Shown: piece by piece, positions 48,480 through 61,400 of the stretch
How positions within the stretch are numbered: position 1 is the stretch's first letter
Layout: each line of letters opens with the position of its first letter
Source of the DNA: Vanilla planifolia
Lineage: Eukaryota; Streptophyta; Magnoliopsida; Asparagales; Orchidaceae
Assembly (NCBI GenBank): GCA_023846275.1
Contig: CM043875.1
Span: 2,105,569 to 2,169,568, forward strand
Direction of reading: 5' to 3'
Length of the DNA: 64,000 bases
Translations under genes and position numbers: made by a program
The notes under the pieces: model-generated
Database searches by the model: none
What the model was told of the DNA's origin: nothing
What the model saw: the letters and a program-made list of their open reading frames with translations, nothing else

Positions 48480-51250
48480 AAAATAATAAGACACTATTAT
48501 AATCTTTCAAAACACCAAGTTAACAGGAGAGTATTAATTGAATCAGAAATAAAACAATGCAGCATTTAAATTGCAGACATAGCAAACAAGGATTTGGTAA
48601 GAGAAAAGTTTGCAAGCAAATGCCAAAAATCATGAATAAGTCATCATAAGCAAAGTGGACACAAGAACGCAATTTGCCTCAAATTTCATCCATTAGAGTA
48701 ATTGCATAATAGGCAAACAAGCCAAATTATTGTGGCTTGAGTAAGGCTGGGTAATAAAAATTATATTTGTTCTTGAGGCACTATAATTTTCAATTATTTA
48801 TCTGGAGCGCTTTGAAAAGTGTCTTAGCTCAAACACTAGACATCTCCAGCAAGAACCTTTCGTTTACTTGATCAATACACCTTAACAATACTGCTGTAAT
48901 TTATGCGTTCTAGCTGCACACTTGATTTTCATTAAATGCTTAAGTGCATATCATGATTTAAGTTGATGCTTTGTAATCCATTTCTTTGCTTATTATTTTT
49001 ATAAAGGGAAACAAACAACATCATTCTCACTTTTGTGCTCACTGATGGAATTTTTTATGCTTATTAAGCCCATGACTTCTATTTTCATCACAAGGGGTAA
49101 CAAATCATGCTTTTTTTTAAACAAAATAGAGAATGCAAGAATATTTTAGCATTATTAGGATCGCTACTTTGATAAAACTATTCATTGACTACATAATGAC
49201 TAGAAATGAATATACTGCCAAATCCTAGTACTAAAAAGAAAAATAAGTTTTGCTACACATTAAGAACTTCTAGCACATATGTTACTGCATCGTAGTTGTC
49301 TATTCTCATATACATATATGATGAAACTGGATTTCTTCTCGTAAATGGCCCAAGCACTGTACATTATATGTGCAAGTTTTTATAGTCAGCATAGAAATTT
49401 GAAATGGACCACATGCAATTTGAGACTTAGTAAGTTGATGGAATCTACCTCAATAAGCAAAAGATGGATTCTAAATGTCTAGTCTAAATTTGTTTGGTAA
49501 CTCCCAAGCCCAAGCCGGAAACAGACCATTCCCAAATCAGAGCTCATGCTTTTCATGACCACTTCAGTGAACAATGAAATCCCCCCAGCTTCTGCCAAAA
49601 AATCTAAGGGATTTCTGGCTTGATGGACTTCCCAGTCTAAGCTTCCCAAGCTTTATTCTTTTTGGGAACAACTCTACTTCAGTCTTAACACCTGATTTAT
49701 ATACTATAACTGGAATCTTTCAGATACTTTGGGAATATATTTTGCACTGAAGATTTGTGCTTGTGGGCTAGTATGACCATAAAAGAACAGTAAATTTGGT
49801 GGTTGACAATAATTCTAACATTGTAATGCCAAAATATTTAAGTGGACCATTTCTTAGGAATTCCTTTAGAACAAATTATGTGGAAAATTGATTATTTAAT
49901 ATCATCTTGAAAACATATTGACACCAACAGATGATAATAACACCGTATATAGTTTACCAAATGAACACAAACAAAAAAATCACATAAGGAAAATATGTCT
50001 TGCGCTTGCAGCCTTAGATGAGTAATAGCATTTTAAAGTTCATTTTCATCATCACAAGAAAGACAGGTTTTGAGAAAAATAATACCCTTTAGCTGAGTTC
50101 ATTCTGCTACAAATAATACCAATACGACAAGCCCCAGCACTGTAATTCAAATGCATCCATCACACACTCTATGTTTATCTACCACATTAATGATTATATT
50201 ACAAGCCTGTTTCTACCAATTTACCAAATGTTTTATGTACTTGTTTTGATAGAAAAAGTACATATTTTGCTTTCTGATTAAACCATTTCAACTGGGTTGG
50301 TACATAAATCTATACATTTCAAAAATCTGTATCATGTAGGACTTGACAGAATAGGCAAAGATAAATTTTGCACTCTGAAGGTGGGTAGTTCCCACAAGGA
50401 GAGATTGCAGCTGAAAAAGGGTATAAAAAAAAGGATGCAAACCAAGAATGTGAGAACTTTTTAAGTTGAAAACCCATAGGAATAAGGGAAAAAACCTTAA
50501 GCACAAGGAAACAACAAAATCCCACTATTTTTCTATCAAATACAAGTAAACTCAATTTCTTGTACAAGAAAAAGAAGCATAGAAAGGGGTGAAGGAGTTA
50601 CAAGTATAATGGGATAGAGATAAGAATGGTGGTTATCATCCATGAGGATCAATAAGCTTGTTCGAGGTTACTTGAGCAATTGGGTTGCTCCTCTACACAA
50701 GCTGAGCTGCCAAGTAAAAAATTCCCAAGAGAAGTATCTCAGGCCTTGACCAACTATGCAACTCTGAGGATCCCTAATAATTCTTAGAGCAATTCACCCA
50801 TTCTCAACTAAACTTAAATGAATAATAAACCCCATTACAAAGCAGTTCCAAAACAACTGAGACAATTGAAACCCATCACCTAATTCCCAAGGTAGTTAGC
50901 AAGGCGCTAGTGTGCAACTTATATGTTAGGCATAGAGCAAGATATCATGCAGTAATCACCCGAAAGGCTCAGACGATGTTGATTCATCCAACTTACAACT
51001 TCTGGAATTTAATCTGTCAAAATACTCATGTCAATACTAGTTTGAGGCAGTTGCCATCATATTATGCTAACCCAATAGCTGAACTAATGCAGAAATCAGA
51101 TACAACAATTTCCCCAGATAGCCCAATTCTTTATTTATAAAGAACCAAAAGAGTGCCAAACACAAGTCTTGCAATTGACTTGAACTTTGAATTGAGCATC
51201 TTGTTGGGCATAAGGAAGCTATTTAAGGAGCGACAGATGCTAAAAACAGA
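48480..51250. other. Upstream flank of VPS37, no gene recognised
   Basis: This probably includes the 5' UTR intron and promoter of the minus-strand VPS37 gene near its left end. A sequence at 50.3-50.6 kb gives overlapping minus-strand frames without recognisable domains. I could not locate the first non-coding exon or a TATA box. Confidence 0.4.
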
Positions 51251-54200
51251 ACATTTGACTTTGTAGAATCCTAAATTCCTATTATCTTACACCCTATTAT
51301 GAGCGCCTCAAGCTTTTCTTTATCCAAAGAAGAAAGGAATGCAATACCTTTATAAGAACAAGTGGAACATCGAGAAGAAAGCACAAAAGGGTCACAATGA
51401 AGAGGAAAAGGCACCAGTGACGATGGCCATGGAACAACCAAAGAGGATGGCAAAACAAGCACCTACAGGTTGAAGACTATGGAGGTTGAAGAAGGCACAC
51501 ATAGAGGGGGCCACACAAGAAGCTTTGGAGACCTGAATCCCTATGAGATCAAGCACGATATCTAAATTACTTCTAAGGTCCCAATAGCAATTGGAACGTT
51601 CAAGGTCGATAGGAGGTCACCATAGAAACCTCAATGCCAAGTCAGGAGATTAGCAAACATTGGCCTAGACTCAAGTACAGTTCCAAAAAAAAACTCGAAT
51701 AAATTGTTCTACAAAATTATCATTAGGGTCGTCTCTCATATTCAAGAACAGGACCCAACGCCCTTATAGCAATGACTAATACATGCCATAACTCGATTCC
51801 ATTACGAAAAAAGGAAATACGAAATGAGGTGGATACTCTACATCACTTTCTGGGTAGGAAAAATCTAAGCAATGATAAAAGTAGCAACGAAGCAATGACT
51901 GAAGAAAGAATGCGACTAAGGAATCAAAGGTGTACATCAAGTCATTTGTCAATTTATACAAGAAACAAACAGATCATATAACAAGTTAGCAAATTTGAGA
52001 TGGGAATATGCGACGACTAAGAATGCTACTTCAAAGAAAAATAAAAGAGTTCTAATAGAAGAAAAATGAACCCAAGCTGAGAATGAATGCCTAAAAAAAG
52101 AAAGATTCTCCAATTTAATAATGAGAAGCAACCACAAAACGCCTAGGATGATTTGAATCGAAGAGGTATTGAAGATGAACTAGCAAAACAAGCCTTCGAT
52201 GGGGCTTAGAAATGGGGCAATAACTATTGAACAAACATGAAGAAGGTCGTCGAAGAAGTTATGACGTCAATCCAAGCTCCCAAATTTAGAATAATGAAGT
52301 CTATTGCAAAAACTACAAGGCCATGATCACGGACTTGATTGATAACAAATTCTTCAAGAACAATACATAAAGCATGTTGTCTCATACAATAATTTGAGCC
52401 TACATAACTCAAAAGTCAAATGACAAAATAAAACAAAGATTGGAATAAAGAGAAAAACAACATCAGGAAACAAAGGTTGTGGCACAAAACAGTCGAGCAG
52501 ACAGCAGGCCCAAGTGGAGGAAGGCATAATTAACATTTAGGGTTATTTTTGTTCTTTTTCTTCCTTTTCTAGCACTAGTTATGTAGCAAGCATATTAGAG
52601 ATCGATTTGAGTAAAACTTCTCTACACATTTCACTTACAATGCTTGCTCTTATGTTATTCAATTATATTTATGTAATGTCTCCAGTCCTGGAATTTATTC
52701 TAACTAGGGGTTAGGCAAGGCTCACACAATGAGTGCATGGTTGAAGGAGGAAGACAAGTGGAAACTTGACTAAGGATGTTGACACGAAAGTAATGGAATA
52801 ATCTTAGTGACAATTTTGTCAGAAATTGAAGCACCACAGTTTAAGATGGATCCTAGTCATTGGTGCAAGATCAAAATGCACAATTAGGATAAGATGGTGC
52901 TTATCAAGTACTTAAAGGCTTTTGAACCCTTTTCTACTATAATGCTTGCCCACTAAAATCTTGGCAAACCTTCCTCTCCTTCTATTATCTTCTATACTTT
53001 TTGTGACAAACTATTTGTCTAACCTCTGAGTTTGCAAAATGTAGTAAGTTTAATGCAAATATCTTGAGCACTAATTATGTCCAAAATTCTTTGCAGGGAA
53101 ATCATCCCATGAGTAGCGATCGACTTAATGATGATTACAACAAGATATTGTCCTATTTCACTGAGTCTCTTGTTGAGTTTTCACTTACCATTTCAAGAAA
53201 TTTTCTAGAATACTACGAACTAACTAGCATTGAACATCATAATCATCATATTCCACTTTGCTCAAGTACTAGAGGAGAATTTGTTTCCCTTCAATTTGGA
53301 GTGATTCTCGTAATTGCTAAAACTAAGAAGTTAACTAAGCTAACATGATACCATCTTCTTCTAGGAGTAGGCTGGTCTTAAACTCTTCAACTTCCTTATC
53401 TCATTCTTAGATTGGAGTGGGTGGGTTTTTGTAAAAAACTTACCTAGAGAGTTTATAGGGCCTTAAGAAGTGAGAGAGAATGTGCTGACCTAACTAAAAC
53501 TTTTGAAATATAAAATACAATGATTGAAAGAGATCTTTCTCAAAGAGTCAACATATATGCCCCTACTAAACACCAACACTCACTTCATGAGAAAATACAA
53601 AACCTGAATGATGAAGGATACATAGACAAAGCACTACAACATGTTCTTGCAATTGTCAATAGAAGGACTCTTTAAAGATGTGCTACTAGAAACAAAGCTA
53701 ACCAAGCAGATAATCAAGATAGTAGAGTGTATTCACTGATTACATATAAGGAAGAAAACTCCACCCTCACCTTCAACTACTTGGGGGAAAATAGAAGCTA
53801 CCCAACAAGCTCTTGAGGTTGGAAAAGTTTGGGACCAAAAGGCTCCAACCAAGAAGAAAGTGAAAATTGAGATTCTTGAGGAATTGGAAACTGACAATGT
53901 ACCATGCTTTGAACTCTTCACAGGAGAAGCCAGCTCAAAGGTATTTTGTGTCGGCAAGTGGTCAACCATTCATAAAGGATAGAAAGTTTGCAGCTTTAAG
54001 GGACGTAGATTTTCCATTATAAACCTCAATGGTTGAAACCTCAATCATTTGTCCTTATGATTTTAGGAAATGCAGAGCCAAAATTGCAACTGAGGCCAGT
54101 ACATGGGACAAAAAAGGAATTCAACAAGCTGTCAAAGTAGTTCAAGTTCCCAGGACATCATGAGCTAGAGGTTAGGATTGTTCCTGAATTGATCGTGCAA

Positions 54201-54900
54201 GTGGCAATCCAAGTTAACAGGTGGCTTGAATGACTCCAAGATGCTCAAGAAAGAGTAAAATGATAAAAGCAATAGAGGATCTCAACAGGTCAGAAAGCTA
54301 CTATCATAATGACAAGCAAACCGACAAGCTAAAAAAGGGAAAAGCACGAAGAGAAATGGAAGAGTTCAAGAAGACTTTAATAAGGAAGTATGCAACCCAT
54401 GAGAAGGCCTTAAGAAAGATGTAGGTCACTTAGGAAGAGTTAAAGAAGATGAAAGAAGAGAGGGAGGAGAAACTTCAAAGAGCCAAGGAGGAGCCAAAGG
54501 CATTCAAAGCACAGTTGGTAAGCTTTGAAATGGCTTCCTCGAAAACTGCTACAAGTCCCACACCACCATTGTAGCAGAAAGACAAACAAATGAAGGACGG
54601 ACAACTCTTCATGAAGCAGGGAAGAAGTGAGCACCTTTAGCAAGTCAATGCCTTCCACTACCAAGGGTCACCTTGGCAATTGCCTAACTGACAGAGCAAA
54701 AGGATACTAACAAAGACAGAGCTCAAGAAACTGACATGATCAAAGTAGCCTGCTTAAATCCCTCAAAGTCCTTTGATTGCCTACCTCTTGGATCAAATCA
54801 AGAGAACTACCAAGATCTACTCCAGTGGTTAGGAAACCAGGCATTTATACCCCCCAAAAGAGACAGGATCATATTGCCATGTATTTCTTGTTGCTTTCTT
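51250..54900 (+). other. Coding-like debris, possible unclassified transposon remnant
   Basis: The plus strand carries several broken frames of polar, Lys/Glu-rich character: 51772-51981, 53064-53348, about 53.70-53.98 kb with KKKVKIEILEELETDNVPCF, and 54230-54424 continuing past a stop into a charged helical stretch rich in Glu and Lys (about 54.43-54.6 kb). This last part has coiled-coil character. No RT, integrase, protease, transposase or zinc-knuckle motif is visible to me. Old gag-like or host-gene-derived sequence in a decayed element would explain it, but I cannot name the family. Confidence 0.35.
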
Positions 54901-57900
54901 TTTCACTTTTGATGTAAAATAAGCTGCAAACAACACTAAGTATTTTATTTTCCCAACTCAATTCGTTGGAAAAATAAATTGACAACTTCTAAAATGAATG
55001 CTATTGGCCACAGGAATTTAAGCACTAATTTGTAGGTGGGCAAAAATCCTTGACAACACTAGTTGGAGTATAATTGTGATTGACATTGAATCAAAAGGTC
55101 TCAGATATTGTTGAAGCACTTGAAAACTAGCACATATCATTTTGGATATGTAGACTAGCACCATGTAATTTTAATATTATTTTGGATGTTCTAAGCCTAT
55201 CCTAGCTAAACCAGGATACAAACGGACCTATCTCAGGTTTTCTTGAATGTGTAAGCTTTCATCTAGATCGCTACAAGCAATTTCCAGATAGGCCCAGGCA
55301 ATTTGTGAGTGATGAAACAACAGACTTATCCCAATTAGCTGCTGGATAAATCAAACTGCATGTACAATTATTTGAACCATACCAAGTGGTTTGAGTTAAA
55401 AGTCCAATGCAATTAGAGCAAATGCCCAAGGTAATGAAAAATTCCCATGGTGATTGAGCAACAGCCTGGGGCTCTTCAAATTGGTTTTTTGCAGTGTTTC
55501 CCTCACCCTCAACCTATTTTTATGTACAAATAACCTCATTTGAGGCTATGGTAAGGATCTCATCGACAACGACTTCTTCAGTTGATTTTGCACATTCTCT
55601 TCTTGAGATGTGATTCCCCTTCTTAGTGTGTTCATCCGAGGTCACTTACGGCATAGCAATACAATGCCTTCTTAAGATCATCATAATTGTGATGGGCATG
55701 ACGGTCAAGCCCAATGGTGAGCACAGTGACACCAACAAGTTATCCCACAACTCCAACCATCCACCTCCACTCTACACTACCACCAAGCATCTCTCTAAGT
55801 CGTAATCAAATGTAATTAGCTAGTAAAATTATCTTAGAGTTTCTAAAATCCAACAAAACAAAATTTGGCATAGTCTATAACCTATTAGTTTGTTGGACAT
55901 CAACTTTGAGACCATGTTTAATCGCTTTCTTGTGAACTTTAAGCTCTGAACTTGTTGTAACTTGAAAGTGCATGTAATCTATTTTTTGGATTGGGCTTCA
56001 AACTTAACTTGGATTTTCAAGTCAAAAGTTATGAGTGTATGAAATCAACAAAAAGAAAAGTATAGCATAGTTGGAACCAAAATATTTTTCTAAGAAAAAT
56101 ATGCATGTCAAATTTGATCAATCTTCAAGTTCTAAATTGTGCCCTTAGTTATTGTTCAAATTTTAAAAACTTTACATATTAAAAGCCCAATATATTAGAC
56201 CAAAACACCATTTGTTAAACCCAATGCACTACTAGGCAATGCATTACAAAAATCACAAAATTATCTATTAATTGATTTCAACATAGGCTAAGGTGTGTAA
56301 CAAATTCTCAGATTCTCAATATGTATGGTACAACTAATTTTGTTAGTCTTATCTTGCACAAACTTTTTCTTCTTCTTTTAAAATAAAAATTAAAAAGATA
56401 GTCTATAAAAAATCATTTGATGTGAAAGTAATGAAATATTTTTATCAATTTAAACTTCTCAATAATAAAAATTATAAAAAAAATTAAATTACAAACAAGA
56501 AAATTATTAGAATAAAAAAAAGGGAAGAAAGTAAAGTGCTAAAATATAAATTTCTTAAGTTGAACTACAAATATATTCTCCTAAAATTAAAATTTTGGAA
56601 TTAAAAATTGTAAATTGCATAATAAAATTGTCATAAGCAAATAAGAATTGAAAAAAATGGTGCAAATTTATACAAAAAACCCATGTCTTGGAACAATTGT
56701 CAACTACAAAGCTTGGAGACTTAATTTCCATGACACTCAACTTTTTGCAAGAATCCTACCAATTCAAACCAAAAAAATCAACTATCTCACAAGAAGTCAA
56801 TTCCAATAGGGAACAAGTTATAAACTCAAGGCAAATGTAAGCCTGTTTTGTGGAGCTATTTGTTATCTTCTATTTTTATAATTTTTATTGCATTTTTTTA
56901 TTTTATCTTCTATGCATGTATATAACAAAATAAGTTCAAAAACAATAGTACAAAAATAAATGGAAAAAAATTACTATCAACTCAAAAAATAAATCTGACA
57001 CATGTCCCATGCATGGCCCTAGTTACCATGTTTTGATATCCTTAGTTAATATTTTTTTATTGTCCTAAAGGCAATATGTTCTTTTTTAGGTCCTCCACAT
57101 GAAGCACTTCTTGAATAGGATAAATTGTACCATTATGTACATTTAGCTTGATAGTTCCAATGAAGTGAGTTGGGAAAATAAAGCATTTAAAAATGTAGAT
57201 GTGCTCAATCACTTAAGTATATTTAAACCTACGTAAAGTATACTACTTTTATTAAGAAAAATATTGTTGTGGAGTGATTTGGCCACATGCAGTCCAGTGA
57301 GACAATCTTAAATCCCTTTTGTTATTTTTTCTCCTCTATGCTTAACAATAAACTATATATACTAATACTAGATAGAGATTTGCAATAGCATTTCCATCTA
57401 TCTCGACCTATTGTCATCTGTGAAGTCCTTGGTCTTTCACTAATAGCCTTCAGACAATTCTCTTCTTAAGATAATCTTAATTTTTAATTTCAACAACAAC
57501 AAATTAGTCTCATTAAATTTCTATATCTCAAATTTCACCATCATCGCCATTCCATAGAACAGATACTCATAATAGTAATAAGGGATTGTATGATAGATAT
57601 ATACCAAGAAAGTTTTTGACGTAGTAAAATGCTTGCAAAGCTGGGTTCACAAGCTTCGACAACCAACCACTATCATTCTCTAATATCATTCTCATTCTAA
57701 TTTCTTTTTGCAAAACCTCCCTGCTCCTTACACACCACATTTATGCCAGAGCTATACTATCTTAATTTATTCCCCATGCCAACACAAACCGCTAATGTCA
57801 TAATCGTGGAATAGTGAGCAACAAAAGAAAAGGAATCAAAGTGAAACTTTTAAAAAAAAAAAAATGATCAGAGAAAAACAAGGAACATAATTATCCTATA

Positions 57901-58420
57901 TTTCCTATAAAAATGATTTCAATTTCATAACTCTCACTTGAAGTCATCTTGTATAATTTTCATTATGTTGACTATGTTTTTATTAGGCTACAAGAAGATT
58001 AACACAAAACAAATTTGTCAATATCTATTGTTTTTATCATCAAACATGATATGTTATCTTTTTATATGAGTTTTTCGTATATCCACAATTCCTTCTTCTG
58101 CTTACTCATGAATAAAGTGATATTAAACTTGAATGTTTCTTTTCTTAAACGAAAGGTTGGATTCCATGCATGGTGTAAGGCATTCTGAGACAAAGTCAAA
58201 ACTAACAATTTATTTCAATAGTAATACTAGAACATGAAAAGTAACAATCAATAGAATCTCACACAACAAAAGTTCAACAATCAAATCACAAAGGATATCT
58301 ACTAGCCTACTATATTGATTATATTGTTGGGGGCAATGTTGCATATTGTCTTTTAGCAGTTTTAATAAGAGCCTTCAACTCTTTAAAAAGCAACAAATAG
58401 TTTGGATGCACCTCAATAGA
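54900..58420. other. AT-rich stretch without recognised gene
   Basis: Stops are frequent in all frames. A poly-A run near 57851 and T/A-rich tracts are the only simple features. It ends where copia RT similarity begins. Confidence 0.5.
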
Positions 58421-58429
58421 CAGTGGTAA

Positions 58430-59800
58430 TATAAGAAATTGAAGCTCTTCATAAAAAATAGCATGTAACTAAAGGCAATACCATAAGGCAAAAGATCCAT
58501 GGGTAACAAATGCATGTACAAAATCAAATGAAATAGTAATGATCAAGTGAAGCATTACCACGTACAATGAGTCGCAAAAGGGTATGCTCAGAAAGAAGGC
58601 ATATATTTCAATGAAATTGTTTCTCCTATGATTCAACTTATCACTATTCGAGTAGTTCTAGCAAAGTGTCCTACATTTGGCTTTCACCTAGAGCAATTAG
58701 TAGTGAAAAATGCATTTCTTCATGGAAATTGTGAAGAAGAAATTTATATACTCCTACAAGAATATTTTGAAGAAAAAGGAAAAGAGAATTTAGTTTGACA
58801 GTTAAACAAATCTCTATATGGTCTGAAACAAGTGTCGAGATGTTAGTATACGAGATTTGATTCTTTCATCATAAACCTTAGGTATAACAGACAAAATTCA
58901 GATCCTTGTCCATATTTAAAAAGGTTTGATGAAAATGACTTTGTTATTTTGCTATTATCTGTCGACAGAATGTTGGTAGCAAGTCTTACAAAATATCATA
59001 TTGAAAAATTAAAGGCATAGTTGGCTAAGAAATTTGAAATAAAGGACTTGGGACCAACCAATTGAATTTTAGATATGAAAATTTATCGAGGCAAAAAAAA
59101 AATATGACAATTTGGCTTTTACGGAAGAATTATTTAAAAAAGATCTTGTAGCACTTCAACATGAAAAATTATAAATCAATTTCTACACCACTTCCTCTTA
59201 ATTACAGGTTATCCTCTAGTACGAGTCCTAGCAATGAAGTAGCGAAGATGAAGATGTCTTAAATACTATAGGCATCAACAATGGAAGTTTAATGTTTATT
59301 ATAATATCTAGTAGAATAGATATTACACATATAGTAGAAATAATAAATTGATGCATGACAAATCTTTGTAAAGAATATTGAAATATAGTAAAGAGGATTC
59401 TATGATAAATTAAGGCAATCTTAGATGTTGCATCATGTTATGCAAGATTAGACTTTATTGTTAGTGAACATGTTGATTCTATTTATGTAGGTGATCTTGA
59501 TAAAAAAAAATCTACAACAAGTTTAGTGTTTATACTTACTAATGGGGTTCTATTTTTCAAAACTATAATCAATGTGGCTACATCAACAACAAAAGCTGAA
59601 TATGTAGCAACTACACAAGCCAATAGATAAGAAATTTTGCTAAAAAAAGATATTAGAGAACTCTACTAAAACCAAGATAAGATGATTCTATTTTGTCATA
59701 CTCAAAGCACCTTGCATCTTACAAGAAATCCAGGTTTTCACTTAAATAAAAAATACAATCAAATTTAGTATCACTTTGTGAGCAAGTGAAAGGAACTATG
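58430..59800 (+). mobile_element. Decayed Ty1/copia fragment: reverse transcriptase and RNase H
   Basis: Plus-strand translation in shifting frames gives KGYAQKEGIYFNEIVSP (about 58577), KNAFLHGNCEEEIYI, LNKSLYGLKQVSR, then LAKKFEIKDLGPTN near 59.0 kb and DMKIYRGK. RNase H remnants follow at about 59.49-59.77 kb: GDLDKKKSTTSLVFILTNG, TSTTKAEYVATTQA, and HLTRNPGFHL. The YVDD box appears damaged (a VDRMLVASL sequence sits where YVDDMLIAS is usual). Numerous stops show it is inactive. Gag, integrase and LTRs were not identified. Confidence 0.85.
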
Positions 59801-60900
59801 AGTATGCAAAAAATTCATACAAAAATAACATAACAAAATTTATGAATAAAACAATAAATAATGACAAGTTTGTTTGGTGTCAATCCTCTTGGGCCTAACA
59901 AAAGTATAAACAATATGGTGGCAAAGAAGAAGATTGTGAAAGATGATTTCAAATGAGAGAATGATAAAATGTGAAATTATCTTCATGAGATATGTTCATA
60001 ACTATGTTCCTCTTTTTTTATCTTATTTTTTTTCTAACTTTCCCTCTTTGATTCCTTTCCCTTTGCTACTCATAATTTTATGATTTTGTCATTGGTATTA
60101 CTGGAATTAGAAATACATTGAGATAATATAGCATAGATGTGATATGAAAAGAAGTGAGGTTTTGCAACAAAAAAGCAAAATAGGATGACATTCGAGAACA
60201 ATGGAAATTGAATGTTGAAGCTTGTGTACACAACTTTATAAGTACCTTACTACACCAATCAAGGCCAAGCACGAAGAAGCTTGACCCCCATGATGTCAAT
60301 AAAATGGCATTGATGAGTTATTTAAAGCTATGGCAAATAGAACTGTATTGGAGAATGGTGTTTTTTATACCATGAGGTGTTAAAAGAAAGATGTTCCTAG
60401 TATTGGACAAGTTTTATTGTCTTTTTTTTATTTTCATTGTATTTGTATCATCCTCAATTTTTCAAGTGTTGTTGTTTCTCAACAAAATTTATATTGCAAT
60501 TTGCTCTTAACCATAGTAAAACTACTAAAATTGATACCAAGTTTGTGTAAAAACATATGCAATTAGTCACCAACTAGAATGCATTGATGAGTTATGTTTT
60601 TGAATGTCATTGTTCGCAAAAACTTGGAACCTATATTCCAAAGCAAAAGTGGAACAGTAAAATCCAACAAAACACTTTCTAGAAAAATAGTCCAACCGCA
60701 CCAAAGATAACCTTATATAAGTTAAAGAACTTCTAAATAAACTAAAGATGATGCAAACAATCAAACAAAATGATCAAAGTACAAGACCAACAAGGCCCAT
60801 CGCATTACCACCTAAAATTTAAAAAAAAAATGCTGAAATGAAAAAAGAAGCAAGATCACTCGTGAAAATTGAGCCAATTCCATAAAAACTAAACCAAAGC
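59800..60900. other. No gene recognised between copia fragment and GC-rich island
   Basis: The first part may include the copia 3' LTR, but I could not define its ends. Minus-strand frames at 60078-60299 and 60567-60764 resemble nothing known. Confidence 0.4.
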
Positions 60901-61400
60901 ACCCCTTCTGCAGGACTATGCCTAAGAGCCGAAGAGAGGAACGAAATGGGCTGTGGATGGCGTTCTGCTCCGAATTGAACGGTGGACGGGAATGGGGTAC
61001 AAACAGCGGATAAGAGGAGAAAAGGAGCAGTTTTTTTGGCGGGGTATCGCCGGTTCTGGTCAGGACTAACCCGGAGGACGGATATTGGATGAGCGCCTAG
61101 GTGCCTACTTGTCGGTGGCGGAGGCCAACGCCCTAAGATGTCGGCGGCGGAAGGGACTCCCCCTTAGGGTTTTGGCAAAAGACGTAATTAGCAGGAGGGG
61201 AGGAAGGCCTAACCTGAGGGGTAACGGGCAGGCGGTCAGCAGCCGGTCGGTACAGCGACCACTTAGAGGCCTGAGACGAACGACGGGAAGGCGAGCAGCA
61301 GTAGGGTGATTGGACGGCGCGGTAGCTCAGAGGCTCTTACAAGAGCAGGCAATGGCGATGCACGTAGAATTGGGAAGCTTGGAAGGCCATCAGGTCGCCA
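60900..61400 (-). other. GC-rich island with telo-box, candidate 5' exon/promoter
   Basis: A sharp GC-rich block sits in AT-rich DNA. Read on the minus strand it contains AAAACCCTAAGGGGG (plus-strand coordinates near 61161-61175), the telo-box motif common in 5' regions of plant housekeeping genes, and pyrimidine-rich 5' UTR-like sequence. It then passes near 60880 to an ATG context followed by AT-rich sequence. A plus-strand frame at 61085-61309 (74 codons, Arg/Gly-rich) is probably an artefact of GC content. I could not find downstream coding exons, so the block may be the start of a gene whose body is missing or unrecognised, or a captured fragment. Confidence 0.35.

Noticed and set aside
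50288..50567. Minus-strand hydrophobic frames of 72 and 82 codons
   Set aside because: Two phases of the same AT-rich sequence, no motif, most likely chance frames.
61085..61309. 74-codon Arg-rich plus-strand frame
   Set aside because: Composition-driven frame in a GC-rich block. The telo-box orientation suggests the other strand is the transcribed one.
61318..61372. GGTAGCTCAGAGGCTC piece resembling the D-arm region of a tRNA
   Set aside because: No B box (T-arm) at the proper distance and no cloverleaf can be formed by eye.
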